Below the pieces are notes generated by a model, which saw only the letters and a list, made by a program, of their open reading frames with translations, made no database searches and had not been told where the DNA came from. Positions 17,495-27,040 of a stretch of DNA of 64,000 nucleotides are shown here, in pieces. This stretch comes from Thermoflexus hugenholtzii (GTDB taxonomy: Bacteria > Chloroflexota > Anaerolineae > Thermoflexales > Thermoflexaceae). The stretch's first letter is position 1; each line of letters opens with the position of its first letter. The position numbers and the translations under genes are program-made. The stretch lies in assembly GCF_018771565.1 (NCBI RefSeq), contig NZ_CP076326.1, positions 868,001 through 932,000 on the forward strand, written 5' to 3'.

Positions 17495-18949
17495 ATGAGC
17501 GAGCTGTCCTGGTGGGCGCATCTCTGGTCGGTCCTGCCGGAGATCGTGCTGGTGGTCGCGGCGGTCGTGACGATGGCCGCGGACGCCTGGCTGCCGGAGG
17601 GACGCAAGCGGGAGCTGGGCTACTGGGCCATCGGGGGGCTGGCCGTGGCCCTGGGGGTGACAGCGGTCCAGGCGGCACAGCTGGCCGGAGGGATGGCGGC
17701 CCCCTATGAAGCGTTCGGTGGATCCGTGCGAGCGGATCTTGCGGCGATGCTGTTCCGCCTGATCTTCCTGCTCGCAGGGATCCTCACGGTGGCGATCTCG
17801 ATGGATTTCCGCCCCCTGCGCCAGAGCGGCGAGTATTACACCCTCCTGCTCCTCTCGATCCTGGGGATGGGCCTGATGGGGGCGGCGGTCAACCTGGTGA
17901 CGTTGTATCTGGCCCTGGAGACGGTGGGGATCGCCCTGTATCTGCTGGCGGGATATCTGCGGGACACCCCGCGTTCCGCGGAGGCGGGGCTGAAGTATTT
18001 CCTGTTCGGGGTCTTCAGCTCCACGATCATGCTGTATGGCCTGGCCCTTCTGTATGGCTTCACCGGGGAGATCGCCTACGCCCGCATCGCCCAGGCCCTG
18101 GGAGCGCTGCCTTCTCCGGCGGTGATGGCGGCCCTCCTGCTGGTGCTGGTAGGGTTCGGCTTCAAGGTCTCCGCCGTGCCCTTCCATTTCTGGACCCCGG
18201 ATGTCTATGAGGGGGCGCCGACGCCGATCACCGCCTTCATCTCGGTGGCTTCCAAGGCGGCCGGGTTCGCCGTGCTCATCCGGGCGATGATCGAGGCCTT
18301 CCCCACGGTGCAGGGGAATTGGGTCGCCCTGATCTCGGCCCTGGCCTTCGTCACCATGACCGTGGGGAACCTCCTGGCGATCCCCCAGCGCAACCTCAAG
18401 CGGCTGCTGGCCTACTCGAGCATCGCTCAGGCCGGTTACATCCTGATCGGGGTGGCAGCGGCCAGCCCCCTGGGGATCGCCGCCTCGATCTTCTACCTGG
18501 GGATCTACACCTTGACCAACATCGCTGCCTTCGCCGTTGCGGTGATCATGACCAACGTAACGGGAAGCGAGGAGATCCGGGACCTGGCGGGGCTGTCCCG
18601 ACGTTCCCCCGGCCTGGCCCTGGCGATGCTGGCTGCCCTCCTCTCCCTGGGGGGAATCCCTCCGCTGGTCGGCTTCTTCGCCAAGCTGTTCGTGTTCGCC
18701 GCGGCCATCGAGAGCGGATTGCTCTGGCTGGCCATCGCCGGGGTGCTGAACGCCATGGTGGCGTTTTATTACTACATCATGGTGGCTCGGGCGATGTATG
18801 TGGACCGATCGCCCGAGGAAGGGAAGCCCGTGTGGATCTCCCGCCCGGCCCGTTTCACCTTGTGGTTCACCGTGGCGGGAGTGTTGTTGCTCACAGTGCT
18901 GGTCTATCCGCTTTACCAGCTGGCGCAGATGGCCGCCCAGGCCTTCTGA
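17495..18949 (+). CDS. nuoN: NADH-quinone oxidoreductase subunit N
   Basis: NuoN is the antiporter-like pump nearest the quinone module. The family signature is clear: VTLYLALETVGIALYLLAGY (TM5 glutamate), GFGFKVSAVPFHFWTPDVYE (TM7 lysine) and LLAYSSIAQAGYILIG. It has 484 residues from the ATG at 17495, which has GAGGAGG 6 nt upstream; an upstream in-frame start at 17465 lacks a site. It closes the first nuo cluster. A short inverted repeat (AGCCGG/CCGGCT) follows the stop but lacks a T-tract. Confidence 0.95.
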   Translation: MSELSWWAHLWSVLPEIVLVVAAVVTMAADAWLPEGRKRELGYWAIGGLAVALGVTAVQAAQLAGGMAAPYEAFGGSVRADLAAMLFRLIFLLAGILTVAISMDFRPLRQSGEYYTLLLLSILGMGLMGAAVNLVTLYLALETVGIALYLLAGYLRDTPRSAEAGLKYFLFGVFSSTIMLYGLALLYGFTGEIAYARIAQALGALPSPAVMAALLLVLVGFGFKVSAVPFHFWTPDVYEGAPTPITAFISVASKAAGFAVLIRAMIEAFPTVQGNWVALISALAFVTMTVGNLLAIPQRNLKRLLAYSSIAQAGYILIGVAAASPLGIAASIFYLGIYTLTNIAAFAVAVIMTNVTGSEEIRDLAGLSRRSPGLALAMLAALLSLGGIPPLVGFFAKLFVFAAAIESGLLWLAIAGVLNAMVAFYYYIMVARAMYVDRSPEEGKPVWISRPARFTLWFTVAGVLLLTVLVYPLYQLAQMAAQAF

Positions 18950-18995
18950 GCCGGATCAAAACCGGCTGACGGGTGTGAATTTTCGGGGAGGGATC

Positions 18996-19024
18996 TTGTC
19001 GACAGACGGGCAGGCCGGTATCAT
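18996..19024 (+). promoter_or_regulatory. Sigma-70 promoter of the atpZ-B-E-F operon
   Basis: TTGTCG (18996-19001), 17 nt, TATCAT (19019-19024). The -35 is identical to that of the nuoA promoter. It separates the atp genes from nuoN transcription by an independent start about 60 nt before the first atp gene. Confidence 0.6.
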
Positions 19025-19087
19025 TATGGTCGTGTGGCTCAGCAGGCGCGAAGCCGGAGCTGAGAAACCTTCAGGCAAGCGGTTTCG

Positions 19088-19417
19088 ATGAAATCCCCTG
19101 GACGATGGTGGATCCGGGCCTGGAACTTAGCGCTGGCGGGGGCGCTCTCCCAGATCGGGTTCATCCCGGTGGTGTTTGTGGTGGGGGCGATGCTGTGCGG
19201 GCTGTGGCTGGATCTGCGGCTGGGGACCCGGCCGGTGCTGACGGCGGCTTGCATGATCGCCGGCGCGACTCTGGGCCTGGTGGTGATGGTCCGCACGGCG
19301 ATGACCGCAGCCTCCCGATTCCGGATGGAGGGAACGCAACCCGGGAGGCGAGGCCCCGGCCCCGCCAGGCTCCGGCAGGAAGACGAGCCGGATGATCCTG
19401 GAGAGGCGGCTGGATAA
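19088..19417 (+). CDS. AtpZ/AtpI-like ATP synthase assembly protein
   Basis: The protein has 109 residues and two transmembrane helices (about 20-40 and 48-68): GALSQIGFIPVVFVVGAMLC, then VLTAACMIAGATLGLVVMVR, with the connecting LWLDLRLGTRP. This is the pattern of the ATPase_gene1 (AtpZ) family, which precedes atpB in many bacteria and is linked to ATP synthase assembly or Mg2+/Ca2+ handling. The C-terminal 40 residues are polar and low in complexity. It is first in the operon, 61 nt before atpB. The ribosome site is weak. Confidence 0.7.
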   Translation: MKSPGRWWIRAWNLALAGALSQIGFIPVVFVVGAMLCGLWLDLRLGTRPVLTAACMIAGATLGLVVMVRTAMTAASRFRMEGTQPGRRGPGPARLRQEDEPDDPGEAAG

Positions 19418-19478
19418 AGCCCGGTGATGCTCCGGGCGGATGAATCGATCAACCAATCCGGGAGGGTGAGACGCCGCA

Positions 19479-20798
19479 ATGGGGAAGTTGATCCGACGGA
19501 TGGGTCCTTATGCGTTGTTGGGGCTGATCGCCCTGCTCTCGTGCGGGGTGGGAGGACAGGCTTCGTTCTGGTTGCTGGGGAGCCTGCGGGCGCTCATCGG
19601 CGGGCTGGGCGTGATCTCCTTCCCCTCGGCGGGCGGGCTGATCGGGTTTCTGGTGGTCGATGCTCTTGTGATCGCCCTGGTGCTGTGGGGGCTGCGGGAT
19701 ACGCGGGTGATCCGTTATTTCCAGAGGCTGGTGGTGGTCCCCCTGATCCTGGGCTTCGTGCTGGGGACCTCGTTGTTTTTCGGCACCCTGGGGCAGGGGC
19801 TCTCCGTGGCGGGCAAGCCGATCAAGACCGTGCTGCCGGTGATCCTGGTGAAGCCGGAGCCGCTGACCGGCCCTCTGTTCTTCGGCGCCCCGCTCACCAA
19901 CACCATGGTGGCCATGGTTCTGGTGGACCTGGTGGTCCTGGGGCTGGGCTTCCTGGCAGCCCGACGGGCAGGCCCGCTCCCGCCTCCGGTGCGCGGCCTG
20001 GGGATCCTGGTCAACCTCTTCGAGTTCCTCGTGGAGGCGCTGTATGAGAACCTAGCCAAGGTGGTCCTGGGCCCCCGAGCTCGCCATGTCTTCCCGCTGG
20101 TGGCTTCGATCTTCCTGATGGTGCTCACGGCGAACTGGCTGGGCTTGATCCCCGGCTTCGATTCCATCGGGAAGGTGGAGCCTGCCCACGGCCCTGAGCC
20201 GGGCTATGCGGTCCTTCATTGGGGTCCGATCACTTTGCTGACAGCAGAGCCGGCGGCGGCTCCTGCGGAGGCCTCCGGTTCGAAGGCGGGCGCGCATGGA
20301 GAGGGTGAAGGGCACGCGGAGGGAAGCGCAAAAGCCGGGGAAGCCCATGGGACCGGCTTCGTCTTGGTTCCCTATCTCCGCGCCCTGAGCACCGATCTGA
20401 ACTTCACCATCGGGCTTGCCCTTGTGGCGGTCTTCATGGTGCAGGTGTGGGGAGTGCGAGCCCTGGGACCGGGCTATTTCTGGAAGTTCTTCAACGTGAA
20501 GGCGCTCCGCCGCGGCTTCATGGGGATCATTGAGTTCTTCGTGAGCCTCCTGGAGCTGATCAGCGAGGTGGCCAAGATCGTCTCCTTCTCCTTCCGATTG
20601 TTTGGGAACATCTTCGCCGGCCACGTGTTGCTGGGGATCATGATCTTCCTGCTCCCCCTTCTGATCCCGGCGGTCTTCTACGGCCTGGAGATCTTCGTGG
20701 GGCTGATCCAGGCCTTCATCTTTATGATGCTCACCCTGGTTTTCATCGCCCTGGCGACAGCCGGGCATGGGGAGGAGCATTCGGAGAGTCATCACTGA
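19479..20798 (+). CDS. atpB: ATP synthase Fo subunit a
   Basis: Subunit a forms the two proton half-channels against the c-ring. The essential arginine is seen in FSFRLFGNIFAGHVLLGIM, and the last helix ends in FVGLIQAFIFMMLTLVFIAL. A hydrophilic insert of about 35 residues rich in Ala, Gly and His (about 255-295) separates the NWLGLIPGFDSIG segment from the next helix. The N-terminal 130 residues carry extra hydrophobic segments. At 439 residues it is much longer than the E. coli protein (271). Confidence 0.93.
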   Translation: MGKLIRRMGPYALLGLIALLSCGVGGQASFWLLGSLRALIGGLGVISFPSAGGLIGFLVVDALVIALVLWGLRDTRVIRYFQRLVVVPLILGFVLGTSLFFGTLGQGLSVAGKPIKTVLPVILVKPEPLTGPLFFGAPLTNTMVAMVLVDLVVLGLGFLAARRAGPLPPPVRGLGILVNLFEFLVEALYENLAKVVLGPRARHVFPLVASIFLMVLTANWLGLIPGFDSIGKVEPAHGPEPGYAVLHWGPITLLTAEPAAAPAEASGSKAGAHGEGEGHAEGSAKAGEAHGTGFVLVPYLRALSTDLNFTIGLALVAVFMVQVWGVRALGPGYFWKFFNVKALRRGFMGIIEFFVSLLELISEVAKIVSFSFRLFGNIFAGHVLLGIMIFLLPLLIPAVFYGLEIFVGLIQAFIFMMLTLVFIALATAGHGEEHSESHH

Positions 20799-20876
20799 AC
20801 GAAGCGAAGGATCCGGAGCCGGCCTGTTCGGTGCCGGCGCGTGCCGGATTGTCGCAAACCAAAAAATCTCTCATAA

Positions 20877-21149
<273 letters not shown>

Positions 21150-21185
21150 TCGAACACCTGAACCTCGAGGTCCGGGAGGCTGGCG

Positions 21186-21920
21186 TTGGAGGCCCTTGGG
21201 ATCAACCCGATCTATCTGATCGCCCAGATCCTCAACTTCCTGGTGATCTGGTTTCTGCTGTCCCGTTTTGTCTTCCCCCGGGTGCTCAAGGCCCTGGAGG
21301 AGCGACGGGCGCTGATCGAGAAGGGACTGGAGGATGCGAAGGCGGCGGAGCAGCTGCGGGCGAGCATGCAGGCCGAGCGCCAGCGCATCCTGGAGGAGGC
21401 CCTGGCCGAGCGCCAGCGGATCGTCGCCGAGGCCGTGCGCCAGGCGGAGCAGCAGCGCGCCCAGATCCTCTCCGAAGCGCGGGCGGAAGCTCAGCGCATC
21501 CTTGAGGTGGCCCGGGAGGAGGCCGAACGGGAGCGGGAGCGCGTTCTGGGGGAGCTGCGTAACCAGATCGCCGCCCTGGCCCTGGCGGCGGCCCATCGCG
21601 TGGTGGGGGACGCTTTGGATGAATCCCGACACCGACGCCTGATCCAGGAGTTCTTTACCGCGATCCCCCCTAAAGCCTTAGACGAGCTCCGGGGTCTGAA
21701 GGGGGAGCGCGTGGAGGTGATCAGCGCTCTCCCCCTCCAGGAGGAAGAGAAGGCGCGTATCCGTCAGGAGCTCGCCGCCCGCCTGGATTCCCTCGGAGAG
21801 ATCGTCTTCCGCGTGGATCCCACCATCCTGGGGGGCTTGATCCTTCGGGTGGGCGATCGGGTGGTGGACGGCAGCGTGCGAGCCCGAATGGAAGGGCTGC
21901 GGGCGGCGCTCATCGGCTGA
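21186..21920 (+). CDS. atpF: ATP synthase subunit b fused to the C-terminal part of delta
   Basis: Residues 1-30 are the membrane helix of subunit b (INPIYLIAQILNFLVIWFLL), and about 31-155 form its long charged coiled coil. Residues about 176-244 match the C-terminal domain of subunit delta (VEVISALPLQEEEKARI, then FRVDPTILGGLILRVGDRVV and DGSVRARMEGLRAAL). The helical N-terminal domain of delta, which binds the tops of the alpha subunits, is not present. No separate atpH exists in either atp cluster. The start is TTG with GGGAGG 7 nt upstream. The fusion should tie stator stalk and delta function into one chain. Confidence 0.88.
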   Translation: MEALGINPIYLIAQILNFLVIWFLLSRFVFPRVLKALEERRALIEKGLEDAKAAEQLRASMQAERQRILEEALAERQRIVAEAVRQAEQQRAQILSEARAEAQRILEVAREEAERERERVLGELRNQIAALALAAAHRVVGDALDESRHRRLIQEFFTAIPPKALDELRGLKGERVEVISALPLQEEEKARIRQELAARLDSLGEIVFRVDPTILGGLILRVGDRVVDGSVRARMEGLRAALIG

Positions 21921-21944
21921 GGACCCGCTTCGCGCGATCCGGAT

Positions 21945-21984
21945 GGAGCCGGGACCACGCGTGGCCCCGGCTCCGTTGTCTTTT
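21945..21984 (+). terminator. Intrinsic terminator after atpF
   Basis: GGAGCCGGG pairs with CCCGGCTCC around an inner CCACG/CGTGG stem, followed by GTTGTCTTTT. It separates the first atp cluster from the next gene. Confidence 0.75.
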
Positions 21985-22052
21985 CGCTCTGCCCATCTCT
22001 TTGAACTCGGATGTAGAATAAACGGGGAGTTTTCCGTCTAAAGGGAGGACCC

Positions 22053-22937
22053 ATGGCCGTGGAGCACCTCAAGGAGGCGGTGCGACAGGCTTTGCCGCAG
22101 TGGCTTCGGGAGGACCCGGCGATCCGCCAGGTCCTCCGGGAGGCCCTCATCGAGGCGCTGCGACCGTGGGAGGAGGTGTTGTCGGAGCTCCGGGACTTCC
22201 GCCGGGAGATGGAAAAACAACGGGAGTCCGATCGACAGATGCTGACCGGGCTGACACAAGCGGTCCAGCAGTTGATCGAGACCAGCCAGGCGAACTCAGA
22301 CGCAATCCGGGTGATGACGGCTCGCTTAGAGGAGCATTCTCGGCGTTTGGGGGAGCATTCGGAGGTTATTCGGAGTCTGATGGAGCGGGTGGAGGAGCAT
22401 TCCCGGCGTTTGGGGGAGCATTCGGAGGTCATCCGACAGCTAATGGAAAAGGTGGAGCGTCATGCCCAGGTGATCGAACGGCTTCTGGCGGCTGTGGATC
22501 AGCATTCCCAGGAGATCCGCCGCCTGGGAGCGACCATTGGGGCTATCGGGGCTCGTTGGGGTCTACACAGCGAGGCCGCCTTCCGGGATGGGATGGCCGC
22601 GCTGTTGCAGGAGGCGGGCTGGCAGGTGGACCGCTTCCTCGCGATGGACCCGGAGGGCTACGTCTTCGGGCGCCCCGACCAGGTGGAGATCGATGCGGTG
22701 ATCCGGAATGGGAAGGCCATCCTGATTGAGATCCGCTCCTCAGTTAGCCGGGGCGATGGGGCAGCCTTCCAGCGGAAAGCCGAGTTCTACACCCGCCGCA
22801 CCGGCCTGCCGGTCGCCCGGCGCATCCTCATTTCCCCCATGGTGGATCCGCGGGCCCGCGATCTGGCCCGGCAGATGGGGATGGAGATCTACACTTATCC
22901 GGAAGACGTCCCCCCGGAGCCTCCCGCTGGGGGTTGA
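22053..22937 (+). CDS. DUF3782-type coiled-coil protein with PD-(D/E)XK-like C-terminus
   Basis: This 294-residue protein has three parts. Residues 1-60 are helical, with LREALIEALRPWEEVLSELR. Residues about 60-165 are a coiled coil containing two near-identical 21-residue units starting at residue 93 (EEHSRRLGEHSEVIR...). Residues about 170-285 resemble the nuclease-fold domain of DUF3782 proteins: WGLHSEAAFRDG, then DQVEIDAVIRNGKAILIEIR with an E-X-(Arg) in place of the usual E-X-Lys. Such proteins are common in cyanobacteria and Chloroflexota but their role is unknown. GGGAGGA precedes the ATG. The next gene starts at its stop codon. Confidence 0.7.
   Translation: MAVEHLKEAVRQALPQWLREDPAIRQVLREALIEALRPWEEVLSELRDFRREMEKQRESDRQMLTGLTQAVQQLIETSQANSDAIRVMTARLEEHSRRLGEHSEVIRSLMERVEEHSRRLGEHSEVIRQLMEKVERHAQVIERLLAAVDQHSQEIRRLGATIGAIGARWGLHSEAAFRDGMAALLQEAGWQVDRFLAMDPEGYVFGRPDQVEIDAVIRNGKAILIEIRSSVSRGDGAAFQRKAEFYTRRTGLPVARRILISPMVDPRARDLARQMGMEIYTYPEDVPPEPPAGG
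22329..22454 (+). repeat. Two tandem 63-bp in-frame repeats
   Basis: Units 22329-22391 and 22392-22454 are nearly identical and encode 21-residue (three-heptad) coiled-coil repeats, so copy number can change without breaking the frame. Confidence 0.85.
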
Positions 22938-25430
22938 GTGCGGGCGAGGCCCGATCCGGCGCGTGCTATGCTCTCCGCGCTCCTCTGGTGGTTCCTGCTC
23001 ACCCTGATCGCCCTCGCGGCCTGGCCGCTCACGTTCCTTGTCTTCCGTCCCTTGCCGGACCGCGGGCTGGCTTTCGCGCGGCCTCTGGGGTTGCTGCTGA
23101 TGGGCTTCCTCTGGTGGTGGGGTGGCAACCTGGGGCTGCTGCCATCCTCCGCCGGGGGTGCCCTGACCGCCGGGGGGCTCACCCTCGCCCTGGGCCTCTG
23201 GCTGGCCGGGCGGGCCGGGGAATCCCCGTGGGGATGGCTTCGCGCGCGCCTGGGTCAGGTTCTCTTCTATGAACTCCTTTTCGCCCTCGCCTTCGCCGGC
23301 TGGACCCTCTTCCGGACTTACAATCCGGAGATCACCTACACCGAGAAGCCGATGGAGCTGGCCTTCCTCAGCGCCGTGGTGCGGGCAGCGCGTTTCCCTC
23401 CTCATGATCCCTGGCTCTCAGGCTTCGCCATCAGCTATTACTACTTCGGCTACATCCTCCTGGGGCTTCTCACCGAGCTCTCTGGCCTGCCGGCCCGCAT
23501 CACGTTCAACCTCGGGGTCTCCTCCTGGTTCGCCCTGACGCTGCTGGCGGCCGCCGGCGTGGGGTGGAACTTGTGGGCGCTCGATCGGCCGGGCCGACCG
23601 CGGATGGCGGGGGCGGTTGCCCTCCTCGCGGCCTTCTGGGTGGGCCTGGCGGGGAACGGAGAGGCGATCCTGGATCTGGCCCATTCGTGCGGCTGGATCC
23701 GGGACCCCGGGTTCTGGGCCTGGCTGGACATCCCGGAGCTGAACGCGTCGCCTCCTGCTCGTCCATGGCCGGCATGCTGGCCCCCGCTGGAGCGGCCCTG
23801 GGTCTGGTGGCGGGCCTCCCGGGTGGTGCGGGATTACACGCCGGAGGGCGAGCACCAGGAGGTCATCGACGAATTCCCTCAGTTCAGCTTCCTGCTCGGG
23901 GATCTCCATCCCCATGTGCTGGCGTTGCCCTTCAACCTCATGGCCATCGCCCTTGCCCTGGCCCTTTTCCGGGCTGGGGAAAGGTTCCCCGGCTTCCAGT
24001 CGGACCGGTCGGTCAAGCCCTTGCTTCGCTTTCTGGAGGCCCATGGGCCGCCTTTCTGGATCCTGCCGGTGGCGTTCGGCGGGCTGGCCTTCCTGAACAC
24101 CTGGGATTTCCCGATCTACACCGGGCTGGGGCTTGCGGCCTGGGGGCTCGGGGCATGGCGCGCCGGGCGCTCCCCCTCTGCTTGGCTTCGGGAGATCGCG
24201 GGCCTGGGGATCGGGATCCTCGTGCTGGGATGGGCTTTATATTTCCCCTTCTACCTCGGCTTTCGATCCCAGGCGGGCGGTTTGCTTCCCAATTTCCATA
24301 ACGGCACGCGGCTGCCTCAGTTTATGGTCATGTTCGGCTTCCAGGTCGTTGGGATCGCGGCCGGGCTGCTCGCGCAGGCATGGCGCGCAGCCCGGGAAGG
24401 GCAGGGAAGCCTTCGGCGCTGGGCCGCCGGCGTGCTGAGCGGCGCGCTGGGCCTCGGGGGGATCCCGGTGGCGCTGTGGGTCAGCCTGTATTTCGGGTTG
24501 CGCGAGATCGCGGCCCGTCAGAACCTTCCGCTTCCTGTGGACCTGAGCGCTCTGGAGCCGTGGGTCTGGGGGCGCCTGTGGGATGGAACGGTGATGGTGG
24601 GCGGCCGGGCGTTGCCGGGAAGCGGGCCATGGGTCCCGATGCTCTTAGCCGGGATGGCGATCGGGGCGGCGCAACTCTGGCGGCGGGCGAACCGGGAGGG
24701 CGAGGATTTCATCCCCCTGCTGATCGTCTTCGGGGCCGCCCTGGCCTGGGCGGTGGAGTTCGTTTACATCCGGGATTTCTTCGGAACCCGGATGAACACG
24801 GTGTTCAAGCTCTACTATCAGGTGTGGGTTCTGTGGGGCCTGGCCCTGGCCTGGGCGATGGGAGCGCTCTGGGAGCGAGGGGGTCGCGCACGCCCGGCCC
24901 TCGCGATCGGGTTCACCGGCATGATCGCCCTGGCCGCCCTCTATCCGATCCTGATGATCCCGGTCAAAGCGGAGTTCTTCTCCCGACCGCCGACGCTGGA
25001 CGGCTATGCTCACCTCGCGCAGTCGGCCTCGGATGACTTGGCGGCGATCGAGTGGCTGAACGCCCACGTGCCGGGCACGCCGGTGATCCTGGAGGCGCCG
25101 GGCTGGGAAGGGATCTCGTTCCAACCGGAGATCGGGCGCTTCGCCGCGCACACCGGGTTGCCCACCGTGCTGGGCTGGGGCGGCCACGAGCATCAGTGGC
25201 GAGGATCCTACGCCGAGATCGCCCGCCGCGAGCCCGATCTCCGGATCCTCTGGCAATCCCCGGACCTCGAAGAGACCCGAGCGCTCCTGGAGAAATATCG
25301 CGTCGTCTACGTGATCGTCGGTCAGACGGAGCGCAGGCTGTTTTCGCCTTCTGTCTTGCGGAAGTTCGAGTTGCTGATGGACCCGGTTTTCCGCCATGGG
25401 GAGACGGTGATCTACCGGAGGCGGGAATGA
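22938..25430 (+). CDS. Chlor_Arch_YYY (DUF2298) integral membrane protein
   Basis: This is a very hydrophobic 830-residue protein with about 14-16 predicted helices. The hallmark YYY-X-G motif is in FAISYYYFGYILLGLL (about residues 167-182), preceded by EKPMELAFLSAVVR and PPHDPWLSG. FGTRMNTVFKLYYQVWVLWG and the C-terminal non-membrane domain (ERRLFSPSVLRKFELLM) are also typical. The family is of unknown function, restricted mainly to archaea and Chloroflexota, and resembles GT-C glycosyltransferases in layout. The start may instead be ATG 22968. It overlaps the next gene by 4 bp (ATGA). Confidence 0.85.
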   Translation: MRARPDPARAMLSALLWWFLLTLIALAAWPLTFLVFRPLPDRGLAFARPLGLLLMGFLWWWGGNLGLLPSSAGGALTAGGLTLALGLWLAGRAGESPWGWLRARLGQVLFYELLFALAFAGWTLFRTYNPEITYTEKPMELAFLSAVVRAARFPPHDPWLSGFAISYYYFGYILLGLLTELSGLPARITFNLGVSSWFALTLLAAAGVGWNLWALDRPGRPRMAGAVALLAAFWVGLAGNGEAILDLAHSCGWIRDPGFWAWLDIPELNASPPARPWPACWPPLERPWVWWRASRVVRDYTPEGEHQEVIDEFPQFSFLLGDLHPHVLALPFNLMAIALALALFRAGERFPGFQSDRSVKPLLRFLEAHGPPFWILPVAFGGLAFLNTWDFPIYTGLGLAAWGLGAWRAGRSPSAWLREIAGLGIGILVLGWALYFPFYLGFRSQAGGLLPNFHNGTRLPQFMVMFGFQVVGIAAGLLAQAWRAAREGQGSLRRWAAGVLSGALGLGGIPVALWVSLYFGLREIAARQNLPLPVDLSALEPWVWGRLWDGTVMVGGRALPGSGPWVPMLLAGMAIGAAQLWRRANREGEDFIPLLIVFGAALAWAVEFVYIRDFFGTRMNTVFKLYYQVWVLWGLALAWAMGALWERGGRARPALAIGFTGMIALAALYPILMIPVKAEFFSRPPTLDGYAHLAQSASDDLAAIEWLNAHVPGTPVILEAPGWEGISFQPEIGRFAAHTGLPTVLGWGGHEHQWRGSYAEIARREPDLRILWQSPDLEETRALLEKYRVVYVIVGQTERRLFSPSVLRKFELLMDPVFRHGETVIYRRRE

Positions 25431-27040
25431 AGGACCCGTCGCGCCGTAGCGAGGACCGGTGGATCCTCCTCGGGCTTTTCGGGCTGGCCCTGGCCCTGCG
25501 GGCCTGGGACCTGGGGGCGCGGCCGGCGTCGCCCGGGGAAGCAGCGCAAGCGTGGGCGGCCTGGCGAGGCGGGGAGTTGCCCTCTGAAGGCAGTCCGTTG
25601 CTCGCCGGATGGAGCAAGATGGTCTTCGCCCTCTTTGGACCCGATGAAGGCTGGATGCGCGCCGGAAGCGCCCTGGCCGGCGCCCTCACGGTCCTGGCCC
25701 TGTGGAACTTTCTACACCCTGCCGGACGCGCAGCCGCGATCGGGGGAGCGATCCTTTGGGCCGTTTCCCCCACCGCCGTGATGGCCGCTCGCTTCCCGGA
25801 TGGCAACGCCATCGCCGCTGCGACGCTGGCCGCCGCCCTGGCCTTCGGGGGGTTCTCCCATTCAGCCCGCTGGATCGGTCCGGCCGTGGCTCTGGGAATC
25901 GGGGTGACAGCCGGGCCGGCCTTCTGGACCGGCGTGCTGGCCCTTCTCCCCGCGCTCGCCCTGGAACCTCCGGATCCCGCTTTTCCCCGCTGGAAGGCCT
26001 TGGGGCTTTTGGGCGCCACCGTTCTTTTTGTTGGGACTTGGGGAGGGATTCGGGGGAGCGGCGTCCGAGAGGCCATCGAGATGCTCCCCGCCTGGTGGAG
26101 GGGCTTCTCCCCGGAGGGCCTCGCCCTCTGGTGGGCCTCCCTGGCCGCCCTGGTCCGCCTGGAAGCGCCCCTCCTGCTCCTTGGGCTGGCGGGCGCCTTT
26201 TTCAGCATACGGATGGGGGATCGGCGGGGGATCGCGGTGGGGGTCAGCGCGGCGCTGGTGACGGTGGTGCGCCTTGCTCGGTTCAGCGCTCCTTTCACGG
26301 AGCACGCCGTGGTGCTCCTGCCATGGACGTTGCTGGCCGGGCTGGCGGTTCAGCGGGGATGGGAGGTCCTCGCGCCGGCCCTGCGGGCGGATGCGTCCGG
26401 CGTCGGCTTCGGGATCGGGGGGATCGCCATCGGAACGGTTTGGATGGTGCTGCACGTCGAGGCCCCGGATCCATGGATGCGTTGGCTCAGCATAGGAGGT
26501 GTCATCGGGGTCCTGATCCTCGCCCTCTTCCTGGTCGAGGGCCTGATGCATCCCGAGGAAGAAAGCCCGCGGGGGAGGGCTCGGTTGTGGAGCCCGGCCT
26601 GGGTTGGGATCCTGGGAGCGGTTCTTCTTACAGCGGGCCTGGCCCAGCTGGCGACGAGCGCTGCGCTGATCCGTCGTGTTGATCCGATACCCGGTCTGTC
26701 CGAAGCGGAGATGGCTGCCCCGGCCTTGCGGGATTTGGTGGAGACACTGCGGGAGGAGGCCCGATGGCGCCCCGGGGGGCACGGTGCGCTGCGGGTAGGG
26801 ATCGTGGACCCGGATGAGGAAGCGCCTTTCTGGGAGTGGACGTTGCGGGAGTTCCGCCTGCATCGGGTGAAGATCCTTCGGGATCCTGACGAAGCGGATT
26901 TCTGGATCGCTCCGGAGGGGATGGCTCCGGGTCTGGATCCGGTGCGCTGGGTGGGGCGCGTCTTCCCGGCGATGATGGATCTCCGCGGAGCGGAAGGCCT
27001 GATCACACGGTATTGGATCCTCTGGGCGCGGGCGCAGTAG
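25427..27040 (+). CDS. GT-C/PMT-like membrane protein of unknown substrate
   Basis: A 537-residue polytopic protein with about 12 predicted helices and a C-terminal soluble tail of about 120 residues. The N-terminal pattern (ALALRAWDLGARPASPGEA, with a conserved acidic residue after the first helix) and the LAGALTVLALW helix resemble lipid-linked-sugar glycosyltransferases of the ArnT/PMT type. It is co-translated with the YYY protein and precedes the Agl23-like gene, which points to a shared role in surface glycan assembly. No sugar specificity can be read. Confidence 0.6.
   Translation: MKDPSRRSEDRWILLGLFGLALALRAWDLGARPASPGEAAQAWAAWRGGELPSEGSPLLAGWSKMVFALFGPDEGWMRAGSALAGALTVLALWNFLHPAGRAAAIGGAILWAVSPTAVMAARFPDGNAIAAATLAAALAFGGFSHSARWIGPAVALGIGVTAGPAFWTGVLALLPALALEPPDPAFPRWKALGLLGATVLFVGTWGGIRGSGVREAIEMLPAWWRGFSPEGLALWWASLAALVRLEAPLLLLGLAGAFFSIRMGDRRGIAVGVSAALVTVVRLARFSAPFTEHAVVLLPWTLLAGLAVQRGWEVLAPALRADASGVGFGIGGIAIGTVWMVLHVEAPDPWMRWLSIGGVIGVLILALFLVEGLMHPEEESPRGRARLWSPAWVGILGAVLLTAGLAQLATSAALIRRVDPIPGLSEAEMAAPALRDLVETLREEARWRPGGHGALRVGIVDPDEEAPFWEWTLREFRLHRVKILRDPDEADFWIAPEGMAPGLDPVRWVGRVFPAMMDLRGAEGLITRYWILWARAQ

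Noticed and set aside
18950-18968. A terminator after nuoN
   Set aside because: The AGCCGG/CCGGCT stem is short and no T-tract follows.
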